31,010 bases of DNA from positions 1 through 31,010 of the IMG/VR virus record IMGVR_UViG_3300017713_000045, one strand, 5' to 3'. The notes below the pieces were generated by a model. The model was given only the letters and a program-made list of their open reading frames with translations, searched no databases and was not told the origin of the DNA. Position 1 is the first letter of the stretch, and the number at the start of each line of letters is the position of its first letter. Below are positions 6,799-15,126 of this stretch, in pieces. The stretch is from a virus. Both the position numbers and the translations under genes were made by a program.

Positions 6799-8301
6799 AT
6801 GGACGTATTAAAAGTTAAAAATAAGAATCACTCTGTCATGCATATTGCATGCGACTTTGGTATTGCGAATGAGCTTAGCGAGTTCTTTTCATTCTATGTG
6901 CCTGGTTATAAGTTTATGCCAGCATATAAGAATCGTGTATGGGATGGCAAAATCCGCTTATTCAATATTCAAACGATGGAACTTCCGGTTGGCCTGTTTC
7001 CGTTTTTATATGAGTTTGCCAAACCACGTAAGTATCAGGTTGAAGTTGAGCATAACAATTATTATGGTCGGCCAGATGCACAGAACGATATTAACCCAGA
7101 AGAAATCAAAAAATTTATTGATGGGCTTGAATTGCAATCACGTGGTAAGCCAATACAGATAAGAGATTATCAGTTTGATGCAGTATGTGAAGGATTGCAT
7201 CGCAAAAGAGGTGTGTTAATATCACCAACCGGTTCGGGCAAGTCTCTTATTATTTACGCATTGGTTCAACGGTATTTGTTGAATCACCAGGAGAATAATA
7301 AAAAGGTTCTTATTATTGTACCAACGACATCGCTTGTTGAACAGATGTACAATGACTTTGCAGATTATGGAATGCCTGTTGAAGACTGTGTACATCGGAT
7401 ATATTCTGGTCGAGATAAAGAAACAGATAAAGAGATTGTTGTATCCACATGGCAATCAATTTATAAGTTGCAGCCAAAATGGTTTGAGCAATTTGGTGCA
7501 GTAGTAGGTGACGAGTGTCATGGCTTTAAATCAAAGTCGCTTACTACGATTATGAATAAATGTAAAGAAGCAGCATATCGTTGGGGAACAACCGGTACAT
7601 TAGATGGATCACAGACACACGAATTAGTTTTACAAGGACTTTTCGGTAAGATATATAATGTAACGACTACGAAAAAGCTTCAAGACGAAAACACATTAGC
7701 AAAGCTAAAAATTAATGTCTTGTTGCTTAAGCATGCGGAGGAGGTCCGCAGAAACTGGGGAAAACAAGACTATCAAGCTGAACTTGACTATATTGTACGC
7801 AATGAAGCACGTAATAACTTAATTACAAATTTAGCACTTGATCTTACCGGCAATAGCCTTGTCCTCTTTAATTATGTTGAGAAGCATGGGAAACCTCTCT
7901 TTGATCTGATACGTGATAAGGCCCATGAAAAGCGCAAAGTATTTTTTGTGTCTGGCCAGGTTGATACTGCCGACCGAGAAGCAATTCGAAAGATAGTAGA
8001 AAGCCAGAAAAATTCGATTGTTGTTGCCAGCCTTGGAACGTTTTCAACTGGTATAAATATTAGAAACCTGCATAACATTGTGTTTGCTTCGCCTTCTAAA
8101 TCACAAATCCGAGTGTTACAATCAATCGGACGAGGATTGCGAAAGTCAGATGATGGTAGTGTAGCAAAGCTATATGATATTGCAGACGACTTGCATTGGA
8201 AAGGCAGAAAGAACTATACACTTGAACATTCGGCTGAGCGGGTTAAGATATACATAAAACAAGAGTTTGATTATAAAATTTATGAGGTGGATCTTAAATG
8301 A
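6799..8301 (+). CDS. uvsW: UvsW-type DNA/RNA helicase
   Basis: 500 residues (T4 UvsW 503). It is an SF2 helicase that unwinds branched DNA and R-loops and helps switch T4 from origin-dependent to recombination-dependent replication. Visible: the N-terminal FFSFYVPGYKF and VWDGKIRLF segments (29-56), helicase Q region RDYQFDAV, Walker A PTGSGKS (143-149), motif II DECH (238-241), motif III GTTGTLD (263-269) and motif VI QSIGRGLRKS. The N-terminus aligns with T4 from residue 1, fixing this ATG although it lacks a Shine-Dalgarno. It overlaps the next gene by 4 bases. Confidence 0.95.
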   Translation: MDVLKVKNKNHSVMHIACDFGIANELSEFFSFYVPGYKFMPAYKNRVWDGKIRLFNIQTMELPVGLFPFLYEFAKPRKYQVEVEHNNYYGRPDAQNDINPEEIKKFIDGLELQSRGKPIQIRDYQFDAVCEGLHRKRGVLISPTGSGKSLIIYALVQRYLLNHQENNKKVLIIVPTTSLVEQMYNDFADYGMPVEDCVHRIYSGRDKETDKEIVVSTWQSIYKLQPKWFEQFGAVVGDECHGFKSKSLTTIMNKCKEAAYRWGTTGTLDGSQTHELVLQGLFGKIYNVTTTKKLQDENTLAKLKINVLLLKHAEEVRRNWGKQDYQAELDYIVRNEARNNLITNLALDLTGNSLVLFNYVEKHGKPLFDLIRDKAHEKRKVFFVSGQVDTADREAIRKIVESQKNSIVVASLGTFSTGINIRNLHNIVFASPSKSQIRVLQSIGRGLRKSDDGSVAKLYDIADDLHWKGRKNYTLEHSAERVKIYIKQEFDYKIYEVDLK

Positions 8302-8705
8302 GTGATATAAGACAAATGAAACTATTTAGCGGAGAAGAGATTCTTTGTGATTTAGTTGATGTACAAAACGAGTACGAGGATGGAGAGTGCTTTATTATAC
8401 GTGCTGCTTATCTCCTTATATCAAAAGAAGACTTCGAAAACAATATGCGATATTATACATTCAGACCGTTTATGATGCATATTTTAGATCCTGCTCATGT
8501 TCTTTTATTAAATACAGGCGCAGTTATTTGTATAAGTAATCCACATGCAACGGTATTAGAACAATATGTTCATCACTTATCTCTTGTAAGAGAGGAAATG
8601 AGAGAACTAGAACAATCGAATATGGAAAATCATTTAGATAAAATGGCCGGTGAAGATGCAAAGAGAGATGATAATGTTGTAGACTTAAAGCCGAAGCTAC
8701 ATTAA
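8298..8705 (+). CDS. Conserved phage protein, possibly Sm-like (135 aa)
   Basis: Overlaps uvsW (ATGA). The first 95 residues look like a small beta-barrel: MKLFSGEEILCDLVDV (7-22), a hydrophobic strand with IIRAAYLLIS, YYTFRPFMM, and VLLLNTGAVICISNP. A K-L-x-S/T-G-E-E opening and closing small-residue turn resemble Sm/LSm-type folds, and similar proteins occur near uvsW in marine T4-like phages. The C-terminal 40 residues are charged and probably disordered. An RNA-binding or oligomeric role is only inference. A structure prediction would decide. A consensus-quality promoter just downstream points back into this gene on the opposite strand. Confidence 0.65.
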   Translation: MSDIRQMKLFSGEEILCDLVDVQNEYEDGECFIIRAAYLLISKEDFENNMRYYTFRPFMMHILDPAHVLLLNTGAVICISNPHATVLEQYVHHLSLVREEMRELEQSNMENHLDKMAGEDAKRDDNVVDLKPKLH

Positions 8706-8739
8706 GGGTATATTACCCCCTTCTCAAAAGACTCTATTA

Positions 8740-8768
8740 ATTATACACCGATTCTTCAAAATTGTAAA
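8740..8768 (-). promoter_or_regulatory. Antisense-facing promoter (no gene downstream)
   Basis: On the minus strand: TTTACA (8768-8763), 17-bp spacer, perfect TATAAT (8745-8740), predicted +1 near 8733. It points leftward into the 3' ends of the Sm-like and uvsW genes, where no minus-strand gene exists. It is back to back with the gp55 promoter. It may make an antisense RNA. Confidence 0.5.
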
Positions 8769-8802
8769 CCCCCTAAACGCACAATATTTAAAAATAAATA
8801 AG

Positions 8803-8831
8803 TGTACAATCCTCAGAACCTATGATATAAT
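8803..8831 (+). promoter_or_regulatory. Promoter for gene 55
   Basis: TGTACA (8803-8808), 17-bp spacer ending TGA (extended -10), TATAAT (8826-8831). The gp55 ATG follows at 8857 with an AGGAG ribosome binding site. Confidence 0.75.
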
Positions 8832-8856
8832 AGGTAATATATGCTAGGAGTATATT

Positions 8857-9456
8857 ATGAAACCAAGAGACAAGCCCCATTATGTAAACAACCGAGAGTT
8901 CTCTCTGGCCGTTGTTGAATATGTTAAAAGGGCAAATCAAGCAGAAGCAAGTAAAATAGAGATTCCTAAGGTCACTGATTATATTGCTACATGCTTTCTT
9001 AAGATTTCCGAAGGCCTATCTCACAAATCTAACTTCATTCGATATACGTATCGTGAAGAGATGGTAATGGATGCAGTTGAAAACTGTCTCAAAGCTATAG
9101 GTAACTATAACATCGAAGCAGCTACACGATCAGGCAATCCAAATGCCTTTGCATACTTTACTCAAATTTGTTGGTACGCTTTTTTACGTCGTATTGCACG
9201 AGAAAAGAAGCAACAAGATATTAAGCTAAAGTATATTTCACAAAGTCCATTTGAAGACTTTGCTGTAGTCAACGCCGATGAAGAATCACTGGCTGCTGCG
9301 CATATGTTCGTCGATCAATTGAAGTCTAAGATTGATCAGTTGAAAGAGAAAGACACATACATTGATGCCATTGTAAAAGAAAAGAAGAAGGAACGCAAAA
9401 AGCGTGACATGGCTGCTAATAGTAGTGATTCTGATTTAGGAGAAATATTTAAGTGA
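8857..9456 (+). CDS. gp55: Late-transcription sigma factor gp55
   Basis: 199 residues (T4 gp55 185). gp55 is a minimal sigma-70 relative that directs host RNA polymerase to TATAAATA late promoters together with the gp45 sliding clamp. The diagnostic core is residues about 60-125: NFIRYTYREEMVMDAVENCL, then NPNAFAYFTQICWYAFLRRI and a basic REKKQQ, the region-2-like segment. The C-terminus is Lys-rich and ends with an acidic/hydrophobic SDLGEIFK, fitting the clamp-binding tail of gp55. Late octamers occur at 185, 4468 and 5870 (minus). Overlaps gp47 by 4 bases. Confidence 0.95.
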   Translation: MKPRDKPHYVNNREFSLAVVEYVKRANQAEASKIEIPKVTDYIATCFLKISEGLSHKSNFIRYTYREEMVMDAVENCLKAIGNYNIEAATRSGNPNAFAYFTQICWYAFLRRIAREKKQQDIKLKYISQSPFEDFAVVNADEESLAAAHMFVDQLKSKIDQLKEKDTYIDAIVKEKKKERKKRDMAANSSDSDLGEIFK

Positions 9457-10511
9457 AAATAGCAATACTCAACGATACACATGCAGGTATTCGAAATGCA
9501 TCTGATATCTTTACTGATAATGCTAACGTATTTTATAATGAGTTCTTTTCGTATTTGAAAAACAACGATATTAAGAAAATCATTCATCTCGGTGATGTAT
9601 TCGACAATCGTAAATTCATTAACTATAAATCTTTGCATAGTTTTAGAAAGAACTTCTTAAGTAAGCTTCGTGAATACAATATTCATATGGACGTTATTCC
9701 AGGTAATCATGACGTGTTCTATAAGAATACAAATGAGCTTAATGCGTTAAAAGAGTTACTCGGCCATTATATGAACGAAGTAACTATTCATATGGAACCA
9801 ACTGTATTGAATCTTGATGGATTTAAGTTTGCTCTGTTGCCTTGGATTACTCAAGAAAACTATGGCAAATCTATGGAGTTTATTAAGATATGTAAAGCAG
9901 ATTGGCTTGGTGGTCATTTGGAACTAAAAGGGTTTGATGTAATGCGAGGTGTGCCACATCATGGCGGTCTAGATCATAGCATCTTCAATCGATTTGAAAA
10001 AGTATTGTCTGGTCACTTTCATGTAAGCTCACAACGCGATAACATTCAATATCTCGGTACACAGCTTGAGTTCTTTTGGTCAGACGCACATGACGAGAAA
10101 GGCTTCCATATACTTGATACTGAAACTCGTGATCTTGAAAAGATTGTAAATAAGAATACTTTGTTTGAGCATATCATATATGATGATTCAAAGGTTGATT
10201 ATACATTGTTTGATACGTCACATCTATGTAACAAATTTGTTAAAATAACTGTAATAAACAAGAAAGACCTATTTACATTTGATCGATTTGTTGATAAAAT
10301 ACAGAATGAAAGCATACACGATTTGAAGATAGCCGAGAACTTTAGCGAGTTTGCCGGTGATAATGTAGAAGATGAATCCGTATCAATAGAAGATACTGGT
10401 GAGCTTCTCGACAATTATGTCGATGCTGTTGAAACTGAATTAGATAAAGACAAATTGAAAGTTGATATGCGTAATCTATTAGCAGAAGCACAAGCACTCG
10501 AGGTAGCATGA
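9453..10511 (+). CDS. gp47: Recombination endonuclease subunit gp47 (Mre11-like)
   Basis: 352 residues (T4 gp47 339). It is the nuclease half of the gp46/47 complex that resects DNA ends for recombination-dependent replication. Calcineurin-like phosphoesterase motifs are complete: DTH (Asp8, His10), GDVFDNR (47-53, Asp48), GNHD (84-87), His155 in GGHLE, and GHFH (187-190). The C-terminal third is acidic and links to gp46. Start and end overlap the neighbours by 4 bases (GTGA-type start overlap with gp55, ATGA with gp46), so the three are translationally coupled. Confidence 0.96.
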   Translation: MKIAILNDTHAGIRNASDIFTDNANVFYNEFFSYLKNNDIKKIIHLGDVFDNRKFINYKSLHSFRKNFLSKLREYNIHMDVIPGNHDVFYKNTNELNALKELLGHYMNEVTIHMEPTVLNLDGFKFALLPWITQENYGKSMEFIKICKADWLGGHLELKGFDVMRGVPHHGGLDHSIFNRFEKVLSGHFHVSSQRDNIQYLGTQLEFFWSDAHDEKGFHILDTETRDLEKIVNKNTLFEHIIYDDSKVDYTLFDTSHLCNKFVKITVINKKDLFTFDRFVDKIQNESIHDLKIAENFSEFAGDNVEDESVSIEDTGELLDNYVDAVETELDKDKLKVDMRNLLAEAQALEVA

Positions 10512-12244
10512 TATATTTTAAGAAGCTACGATGGAAGAACTTTATGTCTACGGGCAATGAGTTTACTGAAATCAATCTCCAGTCACATAAGTCTACATTG
10601 ATTGTAGGACAAAACGGCGCAGGTAAATCTACATTACTTGATGCAATGTCATTTGCATTGTTTAATAAACCTCACCGCAATATTAGTAAACCACAGCTTG
10701 TTAATTCAATCAATGGCAAAGAGTGTATTGTTGAAATTGAGTTTACTATAGGTAAGTCTAACTTCCGTGTAAAGCGTGGTATTAAACCGGCTATCTTTGA
10801 AATCTGGCGCGGTGATGTAATGATTAATCAGGATTCACATGCAAAAGAGTATCAGAAGATCCTCGAACAGAATATCATTAAATTGAATCACAAAAGTTTT
10901 CATCAGATTGTGGTATTAGGTAGTTCTTCATTCATACCATTTATGCAATTAAATGCACAGCATCGGCGAGATGTTATTGAAGATTTACTTGACATTAATG
11001 TATTCTCTAAAATGAATACTCTTGTAAAAGAAAAGAATGCCGTACTTAAAGAAAAGCTAAAAGATATCTCACATCAACTTGATTTAAAGAAGAATCAGAT
11101 TGATTCGCAGCGCAAGTATATTCGTGATATCAATGCAATCAATGAAGAAGAAATTGATACAAAAGAGATTCAGATTACTGCGACTGAAGAAGAAATTGAT
11201 ACATTGATTGCTGAGAATGTAGAGTCAGCTGAATATATTGAAAAAGAAAGCGATAGGGTTGATTTAGCTTTAAGTGAAGCGAATAACCGTAAACAAAGTC
11301 TGTTACAATATAAAGCAGAGTTTAATACGTCAATTAAAGCAGTTGTTAAAGATGCCAAATTTTATGAAGACAATAGCGAATGTCCAACGTGTGAGCAAAC
11401 AATTGGTGATGAGTTACGCCAGTCTAAACTTGCAGATGCTAAATCACGTGCAGCTGAACTTACAAATGGTATTCAAAAAGTAGAGGAAGAAGGTAGCAAA
11501 GTTTCTGCTACAATTGAAAAGTTTACTACAGCTGCAGGTGTCATTCGTGATCGTCAGCAATCAATCAATAACAATAGTATTGCAATTCAACGGTTACAGG
11601 CTTCAATCAAATCATTTAATTCTGATATCACACGACTGACTGGTCGCACCGGCGATCTATCAAAAGCAAATGAAGAGATGGCAGCTATGACTGCATCAAA
11701 AGATGCTTACATGGAAGATCGTTTAAGACTCAATGAAGTCTTTTCTTACAATACAGTAATGGCTGAAATGCTAAAAGATACCGGTATCAAAACAAAAGTG
11801 ATTAAACAATATGTACCGATTATCAATAACTTAGTCAATAAGTATCTACAAATCCTTGACTTCTTTGTACATTTTAATTTAGACGAAAGCTTTATTGAAA
11901 CAATTAAGTCACGGCATCGTGATTCGTTTACATATGATTCATTCTCTGAAGGCGAAAAACAACGTATTGATTTGGCCCTTCTCTTTACATGGCGGCAAAT
12001 AGCCAAGATGAAAAACAGTGTAGCCACTAATCTATTAGTACTCGATGAAACGTTTGACTCATCACTTGATCATGATGGTGTTGAGAATCTTATGAAGATT
12101 TTGTATTCACTTGACGATGATTCAAATGTATTTGTTATTAGTCATAAAGGTGAAATACTTGATAACAAATTTGAGAATAAGCTGGAGTTTTTTAAAGAGA
12201 AAAACTTTAGCAAAATATCAGATAAGGGTGTACAAGCCGCTTAA
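10508..12244 (+). CDS. gp46: Recombination endonuclease subunit gp46 (Rad50-like ATPase)
   Basis: 578 residues (T4 gp46 560). It is the ABC-type ATPase partner of gp47. Visible: Walker A GQNGAGKST (34-42), coiled-coil arms flanking a zinc hook CPTC (292-295), ABC signature FSEGEKQR (479-486), Walker B LLVLDE (509-514) followed by the D-loop region, and the switch His546 in VISHKG. The layout is complete with no truncation. The start overlaps gp47 (ATGA). The end of the gene carries the promoter of gene 45. Confidence 0.96.
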   Translation: MIYFKKLRWKNFMSTGNEFTEINLQSHKSTLIVGQNGAGKSTLLDAMSFALFNKPHRNISKPQLVNSINGKECIVEIEFTIGKSNFRVKRGIKPAIFEIWRGDVMINQDSHAKEYQKILEQNIIKLNHKSFHQIVVLGSSSFIPFMQLNAQHRRDVIEDLLDINVFSKMNTLVKEKNAVLKEKLKDISHQLDLKKNQIDSQRKYIRDINAINEEEIDTKEIQITATEEEIDTLIAENVESAEYIEKESDRVDLALSEANNRKQSLLQYKAEFNTSIKAVVKDAKFYEDNSECPTCEQTIGDELRQSKLADAKSRAAELTNGIQKVEEEGSKVSATIEKFTTAAGVIRDRQQSINNNSIAIQRLQASIKSFNSDITRLTGRTGDLSKANEEMAAMTASKDAYMEDRLRLNEVFSYNTVMAEMLKDTGIKTKVIKQYVPIINNLVNKYLQILDFFVHFNLDESFIETIKSRHRDSFTYDSFSEGEKQRIDLALLFTWRQIAKMKNSVATNLLVLDETFDSSLDHDGVENLMKILYSLDDDSNVFVISHKGEILDNKFENKLEFFKEKNFSKISDKGVQAA

Positions 12245-12257
12245 TATATGATATAAT
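12229..12257 (+). promoter_or_regulatory. Promoter for gene 45
   Basis: TGTACA (12229-12234), 17-bp spacer ending TGA, TATAAT (12252-12257), overlapping the last codons and stop of gene 46. It lets the clamp be expressed separately from the nuclease genes. Confidence 0.7.
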
Positions 12258-12283
12258 AATAGTAATTATGAAAAGGAATGAAT

Positions 12284-12973
12284 ATGAAGCTAACTGATAT
12301 GACTGTAGAAGTCTTAAAGAACTATTCTACCATTAACTCTAATATTGTATTTACTGAAGGTAATACTATTTCAACGATTGCTGAATCGCGTAATATCTTA
12401 GCGACTAGCACTGTTGATATGACATTTGCTACAAAGTTTGGTGTATATGATCTCAATGAGTTTCTAGGCGTTATTGATCTTGTAGATGAACCACAAATCA
12501 AAGTTGAAGAAACACATGCAGTGATTTCTGATTCAACTGGTCGATCAAAGATTAAGTATTTCTTTACAGACCCTGCAATGGTTACAACTCCAACTGAAAG
12601 TATGCTTGAGAAAGCACGAGGTATGAATAACTTTGTGGTTCATTTTACTATGGATCGAGATACAATGGCTAAGATTAAACGTGCATCATCTGCACTTAAA
12701 CATAAGGAGTTATCTATTACTGCATCCGATGGTGCAATCAGATTAACTGTACTAGATAAAGAAAATACTACTTCAAATACATTTAGTATTGATGTACCAG
12801 GAACATATGAAAGCGAAGATTTTAACTTCATATATAGCATTGAAAACCTAAAAGTCCTACCAGGTGATTATGAAGTAGGCATCTCAACCAAGCAAATGTC
12901 CAAATGGACAAACACCGATAAGAATATGACTTATTGGCTTGCACTCGATAAAACAACAACTTACGGAGCTTAA
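12284..12973 (+). CDS. gp45: Sliding clamp gp45
   Basis: 229 residues from this start (T4 gp45 228). The trimeric clamp gives processivity to gp43 polymerase and is the coactivator of late transcription by gp55. The N-terminus MKLTDMTVEVLKNYSTINSN parallels T4 MKLSKDTTALLKNFATINSG, which fixes the ATG at 12284; an AGGA lies 6 bases before it. An in-frame ATG two codons upstream would abut the AGGA and is less likely. FGVYDLNEFLGVIDLV (around 48-63) matches the T4 YDLNGFLGILSLV strand. Confidence 0.95.
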   Translation: MKLTDMTVEVLKNYSTINSNIVFTEGNTISTIAESRNILATSTVDMTFATKFGVYDLNEFLGVIDLVDEPQIKVEETHAVISDSTGRSKIKYFFTDPAMVTTPTESMLEKARGMNNFVVHFTMDRDTMAKIKRASSALKHKELSITASDGAIRLTVLDKENTTSNTFSIDVPGTYESEDFNFIYSIENLKVLPGDYEVGISTKQMSKWTNTDKNMTYWLALDKTTTYGA

Positions 12974-12976
12974 ATA

Positions 12977-13216
12977 ATGGCAAAACAACAAGTCCAACAA
13001 GTCGTACCTCAGCCAACACCTGACGTACCCCCATCACAAGATGCGCAGATTGCAGACATCGGAAACCGAATTGCACGTAGTGCTATCGCTGTAATTGATA
13101 CAATTGTTCAACGTGGAGGCTTCCGTGGTGAAGAGCTCACAACAATTGGTCAGCTTCGCGATCAATGCGTTCAGCTAACAGCAATGGTTGAACAACAACA
13201 GCTAGACGGTAATTAA
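12977..13216 (+). CDS. Unknown small protein between clamp and clamp loader (79 aa)
   Basis: It begins three bases after the gp45 stop. Residues 1-20 are rich in Gln, Pro and Val and probably disordered; residues 23-78 look like two amphipathic helices (IADIGNRIARSAIAVIDTIV and GQLRDQCVQLTAMVEQQQ). No catalytic motif is seen. It occupies a position near where T4 has rpbA, but I see no resemblance to that RNA-polymerase-binding protein. Function unknown. Confidence 0.75.
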   Translation: MAKQQVQQVVPQPTPDVPPSQDAQIADIGNRIARSAIAVIDTIVQRGGFRGEELTTIGQLRDQCVQLTAMVEQQQLDGN

Positions 13217-13219
13217 AGG

Positions 13220-13248
13220 TTTACATTCTGCTCCATATATTATATAAT
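13220..13248 (+). promoter_or_regulatory. Promoter for gene 44
   Basis: TTTACA (13220-13225), 17-bp spacer, TATAAT (13243-13248). The gp44 ATG follows at 13274 behind a CGGAG ribosome binding site. Confidence 0.75.
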
Positions 13249-13273
13249 GAATTAAATTGACATCGGAGTAAAT

Positions 13274-14215
13274 ATGTCCAAAGACTTTCTATGGGTTGAA
13301 AAGTATCGCCCAAAAACAATCGCTGAAACTATCTTACCAGTCTCCCTCAAAGATACATTTCAGCAAATGGTCAGCAGTGGTGAAGTACAAAATATGTTAC
13401 TCACTGGAACTGCTGGCCTCGGTAAAACCACAGTAGCTAAGGCTTTATGCAAAGAGCTAGATCTTGACTATATCGTTATCAATGGATCTGAAGAAGGTAA
13501 CATTGATACACTTCGTGGCAAGATTAAACAATTCGCATCAACTGTCTCCTTTTCTGGCGGATATAAAGTTGTAATCTTAGACGAAGCAGACTATCTTAAT
13601 GCACAGTCAACTCAGCCTGCGCTACGTGGTTTTATCGAACAATTTTCAGATAACTGCCGTTTCATTCTTACATGTAACTTCAAGAATCGTATTATTGAAC
13701 CATTGCATTCACGTTGTAGTGTATATGAGTTCAATACTACAAAGAAGGATCTTGCAGTATTATGTGGTCAATTCTTTGAACGCGCTGAAAGCATTTTAAT
13801 GCAAGAAGGCATTAAAGACTATGTTAAGTCAGACCTTGCTAATGTTATATCTAAGTATGCTCCAGATTGGCGTCGTGTATTAAATGAAGCACAGCGCCAA
13901 TCTACTTCTGGTGCGCTTGTAGTAAGTAATACAAGTAGCAATGCTACACAACAATTTGATAACCTTTTCGCATCTTTAAAATCAAAAGACTTTAAAACAA
14001 TGCGTTCTTGGATTGTGAATAATCTTGATCTTGATACGTCAGCTATTATTCGTGGTGTTTACGATACCATGACAACTAAAGTTGCACCTGCATCAATTCC
14101 ACAGCTAGTTCTTATACTTGCCGATTATCAATACAAAGCTGCATTCGTTGCAGACCATGAATTAAACCTTGTCGCTTGTATGACTGAAGTAATGTCGGAG
14201 GTACAATTCGCATGA
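13274..14215 (+). CDS. gp44: Clamp loader large subunit gp44
   Basis: 313 residues (T4 gp44 319). It is an AAA+ ATPase which, with gp62, opens gp45 and loads it on primer-template DNA. Motifs: WVEKYRPK (7-14), Walker A GTAGLGKT (45-52), Walker B VVILDEAD (99-106), sensor 1 region TCNFKNRI, and the SRC arginine finger (146-148). Complete length. The stop overlaps the ATG of a tiny membrane-protein gene (ATGA). Confidence 0.97.
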   Translation: MSKDFLWVEKYRPKTIAETILPVSLKDTFQQMVSSGEVQNMLLTGTAGLGKTTVAKALCKELDLDYIVINGSEEGNIDTLRGKIKQFASTVSFSGGYKVVILDEADYLNAQSTQPALRGFIEQFSDNCRFILTCNFKNRIIEPLHSRCSVYEFNTTKKDLAVLCGQFFERAESILMQEGIKDYVKSDLANVISKYAPDWRRVLNEAQRQSTSGALVVSNTSSNATQQFDNLFASLKSKDFKTMRSWIVNNLDLDTSAIIRGVYDTMTTKVAPASIPQLVLILADYQYKAAFVADHELNLVACMTEVMSEVQFA

Positions 14216-14313
14216 AATATTTAATACTCATTGTTGGTCTATGGCTATTGCTTTATCAGGATGCAATACTATTTCATCATTTGCATGCCTTTATTTTAGG
14301 ACTTATAGAATGA
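14212..14313 (+). CDS. Tiny hydrophobic (membrane) protein, 33 aa
   Basis: MKYLILIVGLWLLLYQDAIL..., a single hydrophobic helix (about residues 3-15) followed by a His-rich, hydrophobic tail. The gene begins with an ATGA overlap on gp44 and its stop overlaps the ATG of dexA (ATGA at 14310), which is how neighbouring true genes are joined. The GGAG at 14197-14200 is a plausible ribosome binding site. No family is recognised; it may be a small inner-membrane protein. Confidence 0.55.
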   Translation: MKYLILIVGLWLLLYQDAILFHHLHAFILGLIE

Positions 14314-14888
14314 ATACAATTTATGATTTTGAAACTATGTCACAGGATCCGCATACGGGTGCTGTCTTATCATTTGCTATGTTGAATTGGGATCCAAAGA
14401 AACTATATACTTACAGTGAATTAGTTGACAGTGCTGCATATATTAAGTTTGATGTAAAAGAACAGGTTGAAAAATACAATCGAGTTATTACAAAAGAAAC
14501 TGTTGAGTGGTGGTCTAAACAAAACAAAGAAGCACAGAAAGTTATTGCTCCTTCAAAAGAAGATGTATCTATTTCAGAACTATATCAATTCTATATGATG
14601 AATAAACCAGATTACGATGGTGGCCCAATCTATACACGTCGTAATACTTTTGATCCTGTATTTATGACGTCATTATGTCACGCTACCGGTCATTCAGATG
14701 AACCGTATAAATGGTGGGATATTCGTGATACAATAAGCATGATTGACGGATTGTCATATGGCGCTGACATTAGAAATAACTTTATTCCAGAAGGCCTTGC
14801 AGAGCACTTTATATTACATGATCCACGTCATGATATTGCAATGGATGTAATGCGTATGCAAACTTTAATAGAGGCACTGAATGCTTAA
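14310..14888 (+). CDS. dexA: Exonuclease A (DexA, DEDDh family)
   Basis: 192 residues from this ATG (T4 DexA 227). DexA is a 3'-5' exonuclease. Exo I is IYDFETM (Asp6, Glu8); then a KFDVKEQVEKYNR stretch and ETVEWWSKQ-KEAQKVIAPS that parallel T4 STIEWWKNQSPEARKNIAPS; a FDPVF segment for Exo II; WWDIRDT; and His174-x4-Asp179 for Exo III. A longer frame opens at 14241 but the homologous protein begins at MNTIYDFE, and the ATGA overlap supports 14310. It ends 8 bases into the glutaredoxin gene. Confidence 0.9.
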   Translation: MNTIYDFETMSQDPHTGAVLSFAMLNWDPKKLYTYSELVDSAAYIKFDVKEQVEKYNRVITKETVEWWSKQNKEAQKVIAPSKEDVSISELYQFYMMNKPDYDGGPIYTRRNTFDPVFMTSLCHATGHSDEPYKWWDIRDTISMIDGLSYGADIRNNFIPEGLAEHFILHDPRHDIAMDVMRMQTLIEALNA

Positions 14889-15126
14889 TCTTTATACGAA
14901 GCCAAAATGCTTTTACTGTAAGCAGCTAAAGAAACAACTCAAGTTGTGGGGCTATGCTTATAATGAAGTAAACCTTGACACAGATCCACGTTGTGATGAA
15001 CATATGATGAAGAATGGTCATACAACCTTTCCTCAATTATATTGGAGTAATACAGATGTGCAATGTGGACATTCTACTGAGTTAACAAAAGAACTATTTG
15101 ATGAAAGGCTTGCCGCATGTCAGTAA
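14881..15126 (+). CDS. Glutaredoxin
   Basis: 81 residues, comparable to T4 NrdC (87). Redox-active CFYC at 10-13 after LYTKPK, a TFPQL cis-proline loop (near 49-53), and a C-terminal helix. It would donate electrons to ribonucleotide reductase or other thiol enzymes; the reductase genes are not in this window. The start lies 8 bases inside dexA, the end overlaps gp62 by 10 bases. Confidence 0.92.
   Translation: MLNLYTKPKCFYCKQLKKQLKLWGYAYNEVNLDTDPRCDEHMMKNGHTTFPQLYWSNTDVQCGHSTELTKELFDERLAACQ

Noticed and set aside
8702-8722. AAGGGTA ... TACCC hairpin after the Sm-like gene as a terminator
   Set aside because: No U-run follows on the plus strand and the pairing has a bulge, so it is not called a terminator.
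9510-9539. TTTACT ... TATAAT inside gene 47
   Set aside because: The spacer is 18 rather than the otherwise invariant 17, and no gene start follows.
11746-12027. 93-codon minus-strand frame within gene 46
   Set aside because: It lies wholly antisense to the conserved ABC signature and Walker B region; a shadow frame.
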